A stretch of 18,194 bases of DNA, taken from positions 1 through 18,194 of the forward strand of contig CABIYO010000049.1 in the NCBI GenBank assembly GCA_902362975.1. Reading direction: 5' to 3'. Both the position numbers and the translations under genes were made by a program. This document shows, one piece after another, positions 7,669-15,900 of this stretch. Below the pieces are notes generated by a model. The model saw only the letters and a list, made by a program, of their open reading frames with translations, ran no database searches and had not been told where the DNA came from. How positions within the stretch are numbered: the stretch's first letter is position 1; every line of letters starts with the position of its first letter. This DNA comes from Caryophanales bacterium (GTDB lineage: Bacteria; Bacillota; Bacilli; Exiguobacteriales; Exiguobacteriaceae).

Positions 7669-7675
7669 TAACCTT

Positions 7676-7704
7676 ACTTTACAACATCTCAACTTGTTCG
7701 ACAA
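7676..7704 (-). promoter_or_regulatory. candidate promoter for the serS T-box transcript
   Basis: On the minus strand TTGTCG (7699-7704), a 17-base spacer and TAAAGT (7676-7681) overlap the last codons and stop of dacA. The start would be near 7669, just before the base of T-box stem I, which is where it should be. Both boxes match the consensus only 4 of 6. Confidence 0.4.
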
Positions 7705-8926
7705 GACTGATTTTTCCAAGTGCGAGTCGGATTTGATCGAGAAAATCCAAAAAAGCTCGTGTTATTCTGGTCAAGAACGAGGCGGTATCGACCGACTCCG
7801 CTGTGACGAGTGTCATCTTTGGAGGGACCTCTCCCTCTAAATAGCGTACGTTCTCCGAAGAATCGATGGTGACCATGCCTGCCTGTGTGTCGACCTGAAT
7901 CGGGGCCTCTAAATCGAGCAGTTCATATTTCGGCTCCGGGACGGGTCTTCCTTTTTCGACTAATACTTCAAAGTCGTTCGTCGTCCGGACCGCGACTTGT
8001 TCTTCCTCACCTTGAGAGACCGTTGCCATCTTGGAGATTGTCTCCCCCATCCGCAAGATTGGGGTCATCACGAAATCCGCATAAGCATAATCATGTAGCG
8101 CTTTCGTTGCTGCATAACGTCCTTCGTCCGATGTTGCACCGAGGACGACCGACAAAACGGTACGTCCATTCCGTGTGGATACGCCGATGAAACAATACCC
8201 CGCCTCATTCGTCGTGCCTGTCTTGAAGCCGAGCATTCCCGGATAAGCGAGGTCACGATTAGCGAGCATGCGATTCGTCGCATCAAATCGAACACCGTCG
8301 ACGTCCACGTATGCCCGCTTCGTCACGTCGAGCACTTCCGGATACGTCGTCAAATACGCGATCGCGAGCTTCATCAAGTCCTTAGCAGACGTCAAGTTGT
8401 CTCCCGGTAGGCCTGCGGATTCAGAATCGAGTCCTGAGGCGTTCGCGAACGTCGTTTGCGTCATCCCTAATTCATCAGCCCGGCGATTCATCTCTTTGAC
8501 GAATGCCTCTTCCGAACCGGATACAGCCTCCCCGAGCGTTACGGCCGCTTCATTCGCTGAACGAATCAACGCGGCATCGTATAACTCTTTGACGGTATAT
8601 GGTTTATTTAACAGCGGGATTCGTGCCAACCCTGGCTTTCTCGTCAACGCCAAAGCAGCATCGCTCGGTGTGATTTCTTGTGTCCAACTGAGTTTCCCTG
8701 CTTCAATCGCCTCACGCGTTAAAAATGCTGTCATCAGCTTCGTGATTGAAGCCGGCTGAAGCATCGAATCTTCTTGTTTGGTAAATAGAACTTGTCCTGT
8801 CGTCACGTCTACAAGCATCGCGCTTGCTGCATCCACTTTCGGAGCGGCCGCAGAGGCAGCTGATGGCAAGATGGTCTGCATGACGAATACGACTGTGAGC
8901 AATATGATGAAATAACGGGCCTTCAC
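7679..8926 (-). CDS. dacA: D-alanyl-D-alanine carboxypeptidase (PBP5 type)
   Basis: DacA removes the terminal D-Ala from peptidoglycan stem peptides outside the membrane. The protein has 415 residues. A signal peptide covers about 1-27 (cleavage near ASA-A). The S11 motifs are S60-I-T-K63 (nucleophile and base), S123-A-N125 and K235-T-G237. A C-terminal amphipathic helix (about 385-410) should anchor it to the membrane. The start is GTG at 8926, with AAGGGG 7 bases upstream; an ATG two bases earlier is followed at once by TGA. A strong terminator separates it from pdxT, and no convincing promoter is visible in the 40 bases between. In B. subtilis dacA lies before pdxS; here it follows pdxT. 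Confidence 0.92.
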   Translation of the reverse strand: MKARYFIILLTVVFVMQTILPSAASAAAPKVDAASAMLVDVTTGQVLFTKQEDSMLQPASITKLMTAFLTREAIEAGKLSWTQEITPSDAALALTRKPGLARIPLLNKPYTVKELYDAALIRSANEAAVTLGEAVSGSEEAFVKEMNRRADELGMTQTTFANASGLDSESAGLPGDNLTSAKDLMKLAIAYLTTYPEVLDVTKRAYVDVDGVRFDATNRMLANRDLAYPGMLGFKTGTTNEAGYCFIGVSTRNGRTVLSVVLGATSDEGRYAATKALHDYAYADFVMTPILRMGETISKMATVSQGEEEQVAVRTTNDFEVLVEKGRPVPEPKYELLDLEAPIQVDTQAGMVTIDSSENVRYLEGEVPPKMTLVTAESVDTASFLTRITRAFLDFLDQIRLALGKISLVEQVEML

Positions 8927-8966
8927 ATCGTTTCCCCTTTCTGTACGCTTCTTTGTTCAGTGTAAC

Positions 8967-9014
8967 AAAAATAAGTTTGAAGGACCCCCTTTTTGCGAGG
9001 TCCCTCAAACTTAT
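8967..9014 (-). terminator. terminator of pdxST
   Basis: The minus strand forms a 16-pair stem, ATAAGTTTGAGGGACC with GGTCCTTCAAACTTAT (one wobble, 12-base loop; 8971-9014), followed by TTTTG. The pdxT stop codon lies inside the 5' arm. It is one of the strongest hairpins in the window and should limit read-through into dacA. Confidence 0.9.
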
Positions 9015-9589
9015 ACATGTTGACTCTGATTCGCTTTGACCATCTCGATAAAATAGCGATGTAAGGAGGGGTCATCCGTCAATTCGGGGTGGAACGAGCA
9101 AGCCAGATACTGATTGTAACGGACCGCCACAATCGCTTCCTCGACTTCAGCGAGCACATCTACTTCTGGTTCAACGCGCGCCACTTGTGGGGCACGAATA
9201 AAGACCGCTTCGACCGGCTCATCGATTCCTTTTACCGGAAGATCGACTTCAAAACTGTCGACTTGACGTCCGAACGCATTACGTTTCACTGTCATCGGGA
9301 TTTTCTTCAAGTGAGCGTCATACCCTTCGACTTCGTTCGCGAGAAGAATCATACCGGCGCATGTACCGAACATCGGTAACGTCTCCATCTCTCGAAGTGG
9401 TTCGAGCAGATCGTAACGGTCGAGTAATCGCCGCATCGCTGTACTCTCCCCTCCTGGTAACACGAGTCCGTCAATTGACTCCAAGTCTTCTACCGAGCGA
9501 ACGACAACGGTTCGAGCACCGAGCGCTTCCAGCATGCGAACATGCTCGCGAATCGCACCTTGCATCCCTAATACGCCAATCGTCACCAT
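9011..9589 (-). CDS. pdxT: Pyridoxal 5'-phosphate synthase glutaminase subunit PdxT
   Basis: PdxT hydrolyses glutamine and passes ammonia to PdxS for direct PLP synthesis. The protein has 192 residues and is a class I glutaminase. The catalytic triad is C77 (in FGTCAGM), H167 and E169 (in SFHPELT). The glutamine-binding loop is GLVLPGGEST (41-50). The start at 9589 is one base after the pdxS stop (TAAGATG), so translation is coupled and equal amounts of both subunits are likely. The two proteins form the 12 + 12 PLP synthase complex known from Bacillus. Confidence 0.96.
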   Translation of the reverse strand: MVTIGVLGMQGAIREHVRMLEALGARTVVVRSVEDLESIDGLVLPGGESTAMRRLLDRYDLLEPLREMETLPMFGTCAGMILLANEVEGYDAHLKKIPMTVKRNAFGRQVDSFEVDLPVKGIDEPVEAVFIRAPQVARVEPEVDVLAEVEEAIVAVRYNQYLACSFHPELTDDPSLHRYFIEMVKANQSQHV

Positions 9590-9590
9590 C

Positions 9591-10481
9591 TTACCAGCCT
9601 CGTGGTGCCATGAGTTCTTCTTCTTTGAGCGTGCGGACGTCGAGTCCTTTCATCGCCTCACCCAATCCTTTTGACAAGTGTGCGATCCGCTCATAGTCAT
9701 CATGGTATGTCGTAGCTTCCACGATGGCACGTGCAAATTTTTCTGGGTTCTCCGCTTTGAAAATACCAGATCCGACAAAGACTCCATCTGCCCCGAGGTG
9801 CATCATCAAGGCAGCATCCGCTGGTGTCGCGATTCCACCTGCTGCGAAGTTTACGACCGGCAGACGGCCCGTTTCCCGGATCTGCATCAATACTTCAAAC
9901 GGCGCCCCGAGGTCGCGCGCCTCTGTCATGACTTCATCCACATTCATCGACAAGAGACGTTTCACTTGCGCTTGGACTGTACGCATATGACGAACCGCTT
10001 CTACGATGTTTCCTGTTCCCGGCTCCCCTTTTGTACGAATCATCGCTGCCCCTTCACCGATACGGCGGGCTGCTTCACCGAGGTCGCGTGCTCCACATAC
10101 GAACGGCGCTGTGTAGTCGCGCTTGTACAAATGGAACTCTTCGTCGGCTGGTGTCAATACTTCGCTCTCGTCAATGAAGTCGACCCCCATCGACTCGAGG
10201 ACACGTGCTTCAGCGATATGCCCGATCCGGCATTTTGCCATGACCGGCACAGATACTGCCCCCATGACATCTTCAATGATTGTCGGGTCAGCCATACGGG
10301 CAACGCCACCCATTTTACGGATATCTGATGGTACACGTTCGAGCGCCATGACAGCCACAGCACCAGCAGCTTCAGCGATTTTCGCCTGTTCAGCGTTGAT
10401 GACGTCCATGATGACGCCACCTTTTTGCATTTCTGCCATCCCACGTTTTACTTTATCTGTCCCTACTTGTCTCTTTTCCAT
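9591..10481 (-). CDS. pdxS: Pyridoxal 5'-phosphate synthase lyase subunit PdxS
   Basis: PdxS makes PLP from ribose 5-phosphate, glyceraldehyde 3-phosphate and ammonia supplied by PdxT. The protein has 296 residues, the usual length, and is a TIM barrel. The active-site residues expected from B. subtilis are present: D26 (in [11 protein letters not shown]), K83 (in VMAKCRIGH) and K151 (in [11 protein letters not shown]). The phosphate-binding [10 protein letters not shown] and the C-terminal [10 protein letters not shown] are family features. The start at 10481 has GGAGGG about 6 bases upstream. The promoter overlaps that of the divergent pdxR unit, and PdxR probably activates this operon. Confidence 0.97.
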   Translation of the reverse strand: MEKRQVGTDKVKRGMAEMQKGGVIMDVINAEQAKIAEAAGAVAVMALERVPSDIRKMGGVARMADPTIIEDVMGAVSVPVMAKCRIGHIAEARVLESMGVDFIDESEVLTPADEEFHLYKRDYTAPFVCGARDLGEAARRIGEGAAMIRTKGEPGTGNIVEAVRHMRTVQAQVKRLLSMNVDEVMTEARDLGAPFEVLMQIRETGRLPVVNFAAGGIATPADAALMMHLGADGVFVGSGIFKAENPEKFARAIVEATTYHDDYERIAHLSKGLGEAMKGLDVRTLKEEELMAPRGW

Positions 10482-10510
10482 TGAAATCCCTCCATTGGTT
10501 CGTGTTCTAC

Positions 10511-10539
10511 TTGCTAGTATAAGTTGTATTGACTATATT
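10511..10539 (+). promoter_or_regulatory. promoter of the pdxR unit
   Basis: On the plus strand there is TTGCTA (10511-10516), a 17-base spacer and TATATT (10534-10539), so the start is near 10546, inside the first operator repeat. It overlaps the pdxS promoter on the other strand. PdxR bound to the repeats would block this promoter, which suggests autorepression. Confidence 0.55.
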
Positions 10540-10544
10540 AAAAG
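10516..10544 (-). promoter_or_regulatory. pdxS promoter with activator-type -35 region
   Basis: On the minus strand the -10 is TATACT (10516-10521), with a start near 10509. The -35 position (10539-10544) reads CTTTTA, a poor match, and runs into the first PdxR-like repeat. A weak -35 next to an operator is expected for an activator-dependent promoter. Confidence 0.5.
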
Positions 10545-10577
10545 TGTCAGTTTCTTATTATTTAAAGTGGTCAGTTT
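10541..10577 (+). promoter_or_regulatory. PdxR operator, two direct repeats
   Basis: AAAGTG-TCAGTTT (10541-10553) and AAAGTGGTCAGTTTA (10564-10578) are direct repeats whose starts are 23 bases apart, about two helical turns. They resemble the AAAGTGG-type repeats reported for PdxR in other Firmicutes. From the pdxS start the repeats lie at about -32 to -68, suited to activation; for the pdxR promoter they lie at and after the start, suited to repression. Binding by this PdxR is inferred. Confidence 0.7.
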
Positions 10578-10636
10578 AAATAAAGGACTCCATTTCATCT
10601 ATCCCGAACCTGTTGAAGTATAAAGGAGGAATACGT

Positions 10637-10750
10637 ATGTTAAACCGTGATTCGTTTGATGGGGGTCATCGTGCCTCATTCGGTACACCCGGGATTGTCT
10701 CTTTCCTCATCATTCTTGGGTTTATGCTCTACTTCTTTTTTGGTTCGTAA
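10637..10750 (+). CDS. 37-residue single-pass membrane micro-protein
   Basis: I do not recognise this gene. It begins with ATG at 10637, 7 bases after a perfect site AAAGGAGG (10622-10629), and ends with TAA at 10748-10750. The N-terminal half is polar (MLNRDSFDGGHRASFGTPG). It is followed by one hydrophobic segment, IVSFLIILGFMLYFFFG (residues 20-36), and a final serine. This gives a small membrane protein with a short polar N-terminus. The stop is 18 bases before the pdxR start, and the ORF lies downstream of the predicted pdxR promoter, so it is probably the first gene of the pdxR-sortase unit. No coding conservation could be tested, so it remains a strong candidate. Confidence 0.7.
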   Translation: MLNRDSFDGGHRASFGTPGIVSFLIILGFMLYFFFGS

Positions 10751-10768
10751 AGAAAGGAACGTCACACT

Positions 10769-12172
10769 ATGGACATGCTTACCTTATCGCTTGATCAAGA
10801 ATCGTCCATCCCGCTTTACGAGCAATTGTATAAACATATTCGGGACGCCATTCTCGATGATACGTTAAAGACAGGAACGAAATTACCTTCGAAACGGAAG
10901 CTCTCTCAATTTTTAGATGTCTCGCAGACAACGGTCGAGTTCGCATATGCCCAGTTACTCGCCGAAGGATACATCGAATCCATTCCTCGAAAAGGTTTTT
11001 ATGTGTTACCCCAAGAAGAGCTGTATGTCCGGCGATCGAGCAGTACAATCACTCCCGCTCCACCGCCGAAGACGTATGAGTATGATGTTTCACCGAGTCA
11101 AATCGACACGACTGCCTTCCCCTTTGAGCGGTGGAAGCGCCACGTCAAACATGTCGTCGATGACGTGAATCATGAATTACTTGCGTTAGGCTCTGTTCAA
11201 GGAGACATAGAATTGCGTCAAGAAATCGCCACGTATCTTTATCACTCCCGCGGCGTACAGTGTTCACCAGAACAGATCATCGTCGGGTCCGGTACGGAAC
11301 AGCTGTTGCCACAGCTCTTGAATCTATTATCGGACTCATCTATTTTCGGGATCGAAGACCCTGGCTATCCGCTCACGCGCTTGTTGTTCGAGCAACAAGG
11401 ACGCACATCGATTCCGATTCCGGTAGACGATAGTGGTGTTTGTGTGAATGAGCTCGAGCGTCATGCAATCGATGCACTATATGTCACACCTGCTCATCAA
11501 TTTCCGACAGGGACCGTCCTGTCCGTCAGTCGAAGACAACGTTTGTTAAATTGGGCACTCGTCCATCAGACGTATATCATCGAAGACGATTACGACAGCG
11601 AGTTTCGCTATAGCGGCAAGCCGATTCCGTCACTGCAGAGCATGGACCCGAACGAACGGGTCATTTACATCAGTACGTTTTCAAAATCTCTCATGCCATC
11701 CTTACGCATCGGCTATATGGTCTTACCGACACCTTTGTTAAACCGTTATCGGGAACGACACCAGTATTTCACCTGTAGCGTTCCTCGTTTCGAACAACAG
11801 ACGTTGGCCCTATTCATGTCAAGCGGTGACTTTGAGAAGCATTTGAACCGGATGCGAAAAATATACCGTCGTAAGTTAGAAAGTGTCCTCGCTGCCTTCC
11901 GACCATTCGAACCGACCGTCACCGTGACCGGAGCAAGTGCCGGACTGCACGTCGTGTTGACCATCGCCACCGAGCGAACGGAGCAAGAATTGAAGCAGTC
12001 CGCCGAATCCGCCGGAATCGCCATTAAATCCATGAACGACTATCGTATCGTGCATCCAGACTCCCACAAGCAATTTCTGTTCGGGTTTGCGCATTTGTCT
12101 GAGTCAACTTTACCTGATGCAATCGAGCAGTTGATGCTTGCGTGGGCAGTTGCAAAAGGAGGAAAGTCATGA
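10769..12172 (+). CDS. pdxR: MocR/GntR-family PLP-dependent regulator PdxR
   Basis: This is a transcription factor that senses PLP with an aminotransferase-like domain. The protein has 467 residues. The GntR winged-helix domain is at about 1-80 (LYEQLYKHIRDAIL, then GTKLPSKRKLSQFL). A linker follows (about 85-115), then a fold type I aminotransferase domain. Its motifs are TPAHQFPTG (240-248), IEDDYDSEFRY (271-281) and the PLP lysine K306 in STFSKSLMPSLRIGY. Divergent position from pdxST, with repeats between, supports PdxR. The start at 10769 has AAAGGA about 12 bases upstream. The last codons contain the sortase site AAAAGGAGG, and the genes overlap as ATGA. Confidence 0.9.
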   Translation: MDMLTLSLDQESSIPLYEQLYKHIRDAILDDTLKTGTKLPSKRKLSQFLDVSQTTVEFAYAQLLAEGYIESIPRKGFYVLPQEELYVRRSSSTITPAPPPKTYEYDVSPSQIDTTAFPFERWKRHVKHVVDDVNHELLALGSVQGDIELRQEIATYLYHSRGVQCSPEQIIVGSGTEQLLPQLLNLLSDSSIFGIEDPGYPLTRLLFEQQGRTSIPIPVDDSGVCVNELERHAIDALYVTPAHQFPTGTVLSVSRRQRLLNWALVHQTYIIEDDYDSEFRYSGKPIPSLQSMDPNERVIYISTFSKSLMPSLRIGYMVLPTPLLNRYRERHQYFTCSVPRFEQQTLALFMSSGDFEKHLNRMRKIYRRKLESVLAAFRPFEPTVTVTGASAGLHVVLTIATERTEQELKQSAESAGIAIKSMNDYRIVHPDSHKQFLFGFAHLSESTLPDAIEQLMLAWAVAKGGKS

Positions 12173-12789
12173 ATCGACGTATCCGATGGTTCATCGGACT
12201 TTTACTCATCGGGAGCGGCATCCTCTTTTGGACGAGTCCGATTTGGAAAAATGCCATTGCCAGTTCGACGAGTGAATACGTGATAGAACAGATGGAATTT
12301 CAAGAAGATAGCGAATTGGATCCTAGCTATGATTTCAAAGCCGTCAGCCCGCTCTCTGTATCGGACGTCCTACAAGCGCGCAATCGGTTTCATGATTTGC
12401 CGACAATCGGCGTGATTTCGATTCCCGATGTCTCACTGAAACTTCCCATCATGAAAGGATTGGACAATGGAAGTCTCGCGGTAGGCGCCGGAACGATGCA
12501 TCCTGAACAAGAGATGGGCAAAGGGAACTACGCGCTCGCCGGCCACTATTTACAACGAGCGACCGCTTTATTCGGACCGCTCCATGAAATCGAGGTCGGT
12601 GCGACGATCTACCTTCAGGATGAAACGCAAACGTACGAGTACGTAGTCACTTCGCTTGAAACCGTCTCTCCTGAACGAGTCGATGTATTAGATGACACCT
12701 CAACCCCAACCATCACATTAATCACATGTACGTTCGATACGACAGATCGCCTGATTGTAAAAGGGAAACTTGTCGCATCATCCTCTTAA
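12169..12789 (+). CDS. Sortase, class A-like
   Basis: Sortases cut LPXTG-type sorting signals and join the protein to the cell wall outside the membrane. The protein has 206 residues when started at ATG 12169, which has AAAAGGAGG 6 bases upstream inside pdxR; a longer in-frame start at 12142 is less likely. An N-terminal signal anchor is at about 7-22. The catalytic residues are H126 (in ALAGHY), C187 (in TLITC) and R194 (in TTDRLIVKG). The N-terminal anchor and the TLITC region fit class A. It overlaps pdxR by four bases and is the last gene before a terminator, an unusual partner for a vitamin B6 regulator. No LPXTG substrate is visible in the window. Confidence 0.85.
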   Translation: MNRRIRWFIGLLLIGSGILFWTSPIWKNAIASSTSEYVIEQMEFQEDSELDPSYDFKAVSPLSVSDVLQARNRFHDLPTIGVISIPDVSLKLPIMKGLDNGSLAVGAGTMHPEQEMGKGNYALAGHYLQRATALFGPLHEIEVGATIYLQDETQTYEYVVTSLETVSPERVDVLDDTSTPTITLITCTFDTTDRLIVKGKLVASSS

Positions 12790-12790
12790 T

Positions 12791-12830
12791 CGCTTCTCCT
12801 TTCGAAAAGGAGAGGCGGTTTATTATTTTT
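12791..12830 (+). terminator. terminator of the pdxR-sortase unit
   Basis: A 12-pair stem, CGCTTCTCCTTT with AAAGGAGAGGCG (12791-12817, one wobble, 3-base loop), is followed by GTTTATTATTTTT. It starts right after the sortase stop. Confidence 0.85.
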
Positions 12831-12841
12831 GCAAAAACATA

Positions 12842-12870
12842 TTGTTTGCGCTTTCAAGTTCCGCTAAACT
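12842..12870 (+). promoter_or_regulatory. candidate amylase promoter
   Basis: TTGTTT (12842-12847), a 17-base spacer and TAAACT (12865-12870) put the start near 12877 with a leader of about 50 bases. Matches are modest. The placement is attractive because one catabolite site overlaps the -35 and the other the start. TAAAAT at 12890-12895 is an alternative -10 without a -35. Confidence 0.35.
12843..12856 (+). promoter_or_regulatory. catabolite-responsive element, upstream copy
   Basis: TGTTTGCGCTTTCA matches the CcpA-site consensus TGWNANCGNTNWCA at all fixed positions except one (T for A at position 5). It starts 33 bases, about three helical turns, before the second site at 12876. Confidence 0.55.
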
Positions 12871-12875
12871 ATTTT

Positions 12876-12889
12876 TGAAAACGTTTGCA
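12876..12889 (+). promoter_or_regulatory. catabolite-responsive element, downstream copy
   Basis: TGAAAACGTTTGCA matches the CcpA-site consensus at every fixed position. It lies about 40 bases before the amylase start codon, so CcpA with phosphorylated HPr should repress the gene when preferred sugars are present. Confidence 0.85.
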
Positions 12890-12928
12890 TAAAATTGTGC
12901 AAATACATTTGACAGGAAGAGGTGCCTC

Positions 12929-15900
12929 ATGAAAAAAACAACTGCTCGTCAAGCTTCTACGCTGATCCTTTCCGGAGCATTACTCATTCAAACCGGTGTC
13001 CCGATGAACGCATTGGCCGAACCGACCACGATGACGATTGATGGATTGAAAACTGACTGGAGCTCAATCCCAGCCCTTGCGACTTCTCCGGATACGGGTT
13101 GGCAAGGATTTGATGTCGGCGATTTATACATACAAAACGATGCTCAACATCTTTATTTTTATGTAGATGCGAACAATGTCCCGAATTGGGGCGACAACGG
13201 ACAATACATTAACATCGCCCTTCAAATTAACGATGAGGATTCTGGCGTCTCTGAAAATCCACTCGGATATCCATTCGACTTTACAGGGGTCGACAAGGCA
13301 CCTCAATATCATGTTCTCGTTCGTGTCGATGGCGATCAAAAAGTCAAAGAGGCTGCCCTTTATAAGGCCGGAGAGGATACCCCCCTCTTACAATTGAACC
13401 AATTGAACGGCGCGGCTTTCGCAGTGGACCGGACGAAAGGATTCGAAGGAAAGATTCCACTATCCTTAATCGGGCTAAACAATGGAGACCAAGTCCGTGC
13501 CTTGACTGTATTGAGCGGCAATAATGCAGGAGAGCATGGTGCATTCGATACGATTCCAAGTAACGCGGCCAACCAACTGGCAAACAGCTGGAACGTCGCT
13601 GCTACCCCGTCGACGCAATCCGTATATAGTGCCCCATTCACGATAAATGGGGTGGAGACGATTGATCAGCTTGAGGTCGTTTCGGTGAGCCCGGCTTCAT
13701 CCGCAATCGAAGTGGATGTATCTGCCCCAATCACATGGATGTTCAACGAACCTGTCCGTCTCGATACTGAATCAGTCACGCTACAACAAGGAGAAACGCA
13801 GATCCCGGTCGACGTGACAGTGAACGGTTCGACCGTGACACTTCAGCCGAAAGAGGTACTCGCACTCGACACATCATATACGGCGACCATCCCAGCTGAT
13901 GCGGTGACCGGGACGATTTCGAACACGTCACTCCCTGCCTTGACGACTTCATTCAAAACGGCAACCAAGCTCGCCGATCCATGGGAAACGACTCGTTATA
14001 TCGAGATGAAGTATGTCCGCGCGGATGGAGATTATACGGATTGGAACTTGTGGACGTGGAGCACCGGCAAAAAAGATGGTCAAGTTGATCCATATCGTAT
14101 CACGGAGGACGGGGCCATCTTCCGAATCCCCGTTGGCCAAGACGCCACCAAAGTCGGATTTGTGATCCGAAAAGGAACGGATTGGTCTGTGAAGGACGCA
14201 TACGGAGAAGACAGATACGTCACGCTTGGAGAAGAGCGTGTCACGAAGGTCCGCGTCGAAAGCGGCCAAGGTACGTTCCATCAAGTTCCGACAGTCAACG
14301 GACCAGTGTACGGTACAGACGGAATCAGTTTCTTCTATCGCGATGTAGCACTCTATGAATCCGGAAAAATGAGTGAAATCGAACAGGTCGCACTCAAAAT
14401 CAATGGTGAAACTTACCCGATGACGTATGAATCTGACAACGAATGGTTCCGTCACACCGTGCGCTTGCCTGAAGGCGTTCATGATTACACGTACCTCGTC
14501 ACAAAAGACGGGGTGACGACTGAAGTGAAGGATCCGTATTTTGAGGCTTCTCAAATCGAGTATCGCCAACCGACCGTCAAACTCACTTCTTCAGTCAGTC
14601 CAAAAGCGATTAGTTCCCGCGAAAATGCCGTCCTACGGGTGAAACCAACCTTACCGAAGGGCGTGACACTCCGTGAACTCTACATCGATGCACGCCCTCT
14701 CGGAGGACCCGCTAAGTTGCACATCGACCGTGCATTGAATGCGCAAACCATTGCGGTGAAAGATACGGTCAAACCAGGAAACAAGACTCTCTCTGTAACA
14801 GCCGTCGACCAATATGGAAATGTCCATCGCTCGAAGACCACCATCCGTGTCGTTCCAAAATCGATGAAAGAGAAACAAGCCTTTGATTGGGATGAGGCAC
14901 GAATCTACTTCATGCTGACCGACCGTTTCTATAACGGGGACGTGTCCAATGACAATCCGAACCGTGAGTACTACGACAAAGACCATCCGGAATCATACCA
15001 CGGAGGGGATTTTGCGGGCGTCACGAAAAAGCTCGATTATCTAGATGACTTAGGCATCAATACAATCTGGATCACACCGATTGTGGATAACATTGATTGG
15101 GATTTGCGTTATGGGAAAGACGGATCTCAATATGGCTATCACGGATACTGGGCGAAAAACTTTGAGAAACTTGATGAACATCTTGGAGATATGGCCGCAT
15201 TCCATAAACTCATTGACGAGGCGCATAAGCGCGGCATCAAAATCATGGTCGATGTCGTCTTGAACCATCCAGGCTATGGCATGGAACCAGGCGCAAGTTC
15301 AGACGTCACGAATTTCCCGACGGATGCGGAACGCCAAGTATTCGATGGCATGATTCGTGAGAATCCAGTCGATGGGGACGACCTCAGAATGTCCTTATCT
15401 GGTCTTCCTGATTTCAAGACAGAGGAAGCGGTCGTGCGGGAGCAATTGGTCAAATGGCAGACCGATTGGATCAAGCGTTCGAAAACGAAAAAAGGAAATA
15501 CGATTGACTATTTCCGTGTCGATACGGTCAAACATGTGGATTCCACGACGTGGAAGTCATTCAAAAATGAGTTGACAACAATCAAACCAGATTTCAAACT
15601 CATCGGCGAACACTATGGAGCTAGCATCAACAACACAGGCGGTTATTTGAGAAGTGGACAAATGGATTCCTTGCTCGACTTCGATTTTAAATATCAGGCC
15701 GAGCGATTCGTAAACGGCAACGTTGAAGATGTAGAAAAGGCGCTCCAATACCGGAATAACCAATTATCGAATGAAGCAACACTTGGACAATTCTTAAGTA
15801 GCCATGACGAAGATGGATTCCTCGTTTCGCGCGCAGGTGGAGATACAGGCAAGCAAATGGTCGCTGCTGCCCTTCAGATTACGGCCAAAGGTCAACCGGT

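Noticed and set aside
9678..10328. Plus-strand ORF of 216 residues opposite pdxS
   Set aside because: Cysteine- and histidine-rich composition typical of antisense frames in GC-rich codons; no ribosome-binding site and pdxS is certain.
13949..14569. Minus-strand ORF of 206 residues inside the amylase
   Set aside because: Shadow frame of the amylase gene, with no recognisable domain and no promoter or ribosome-binding site.
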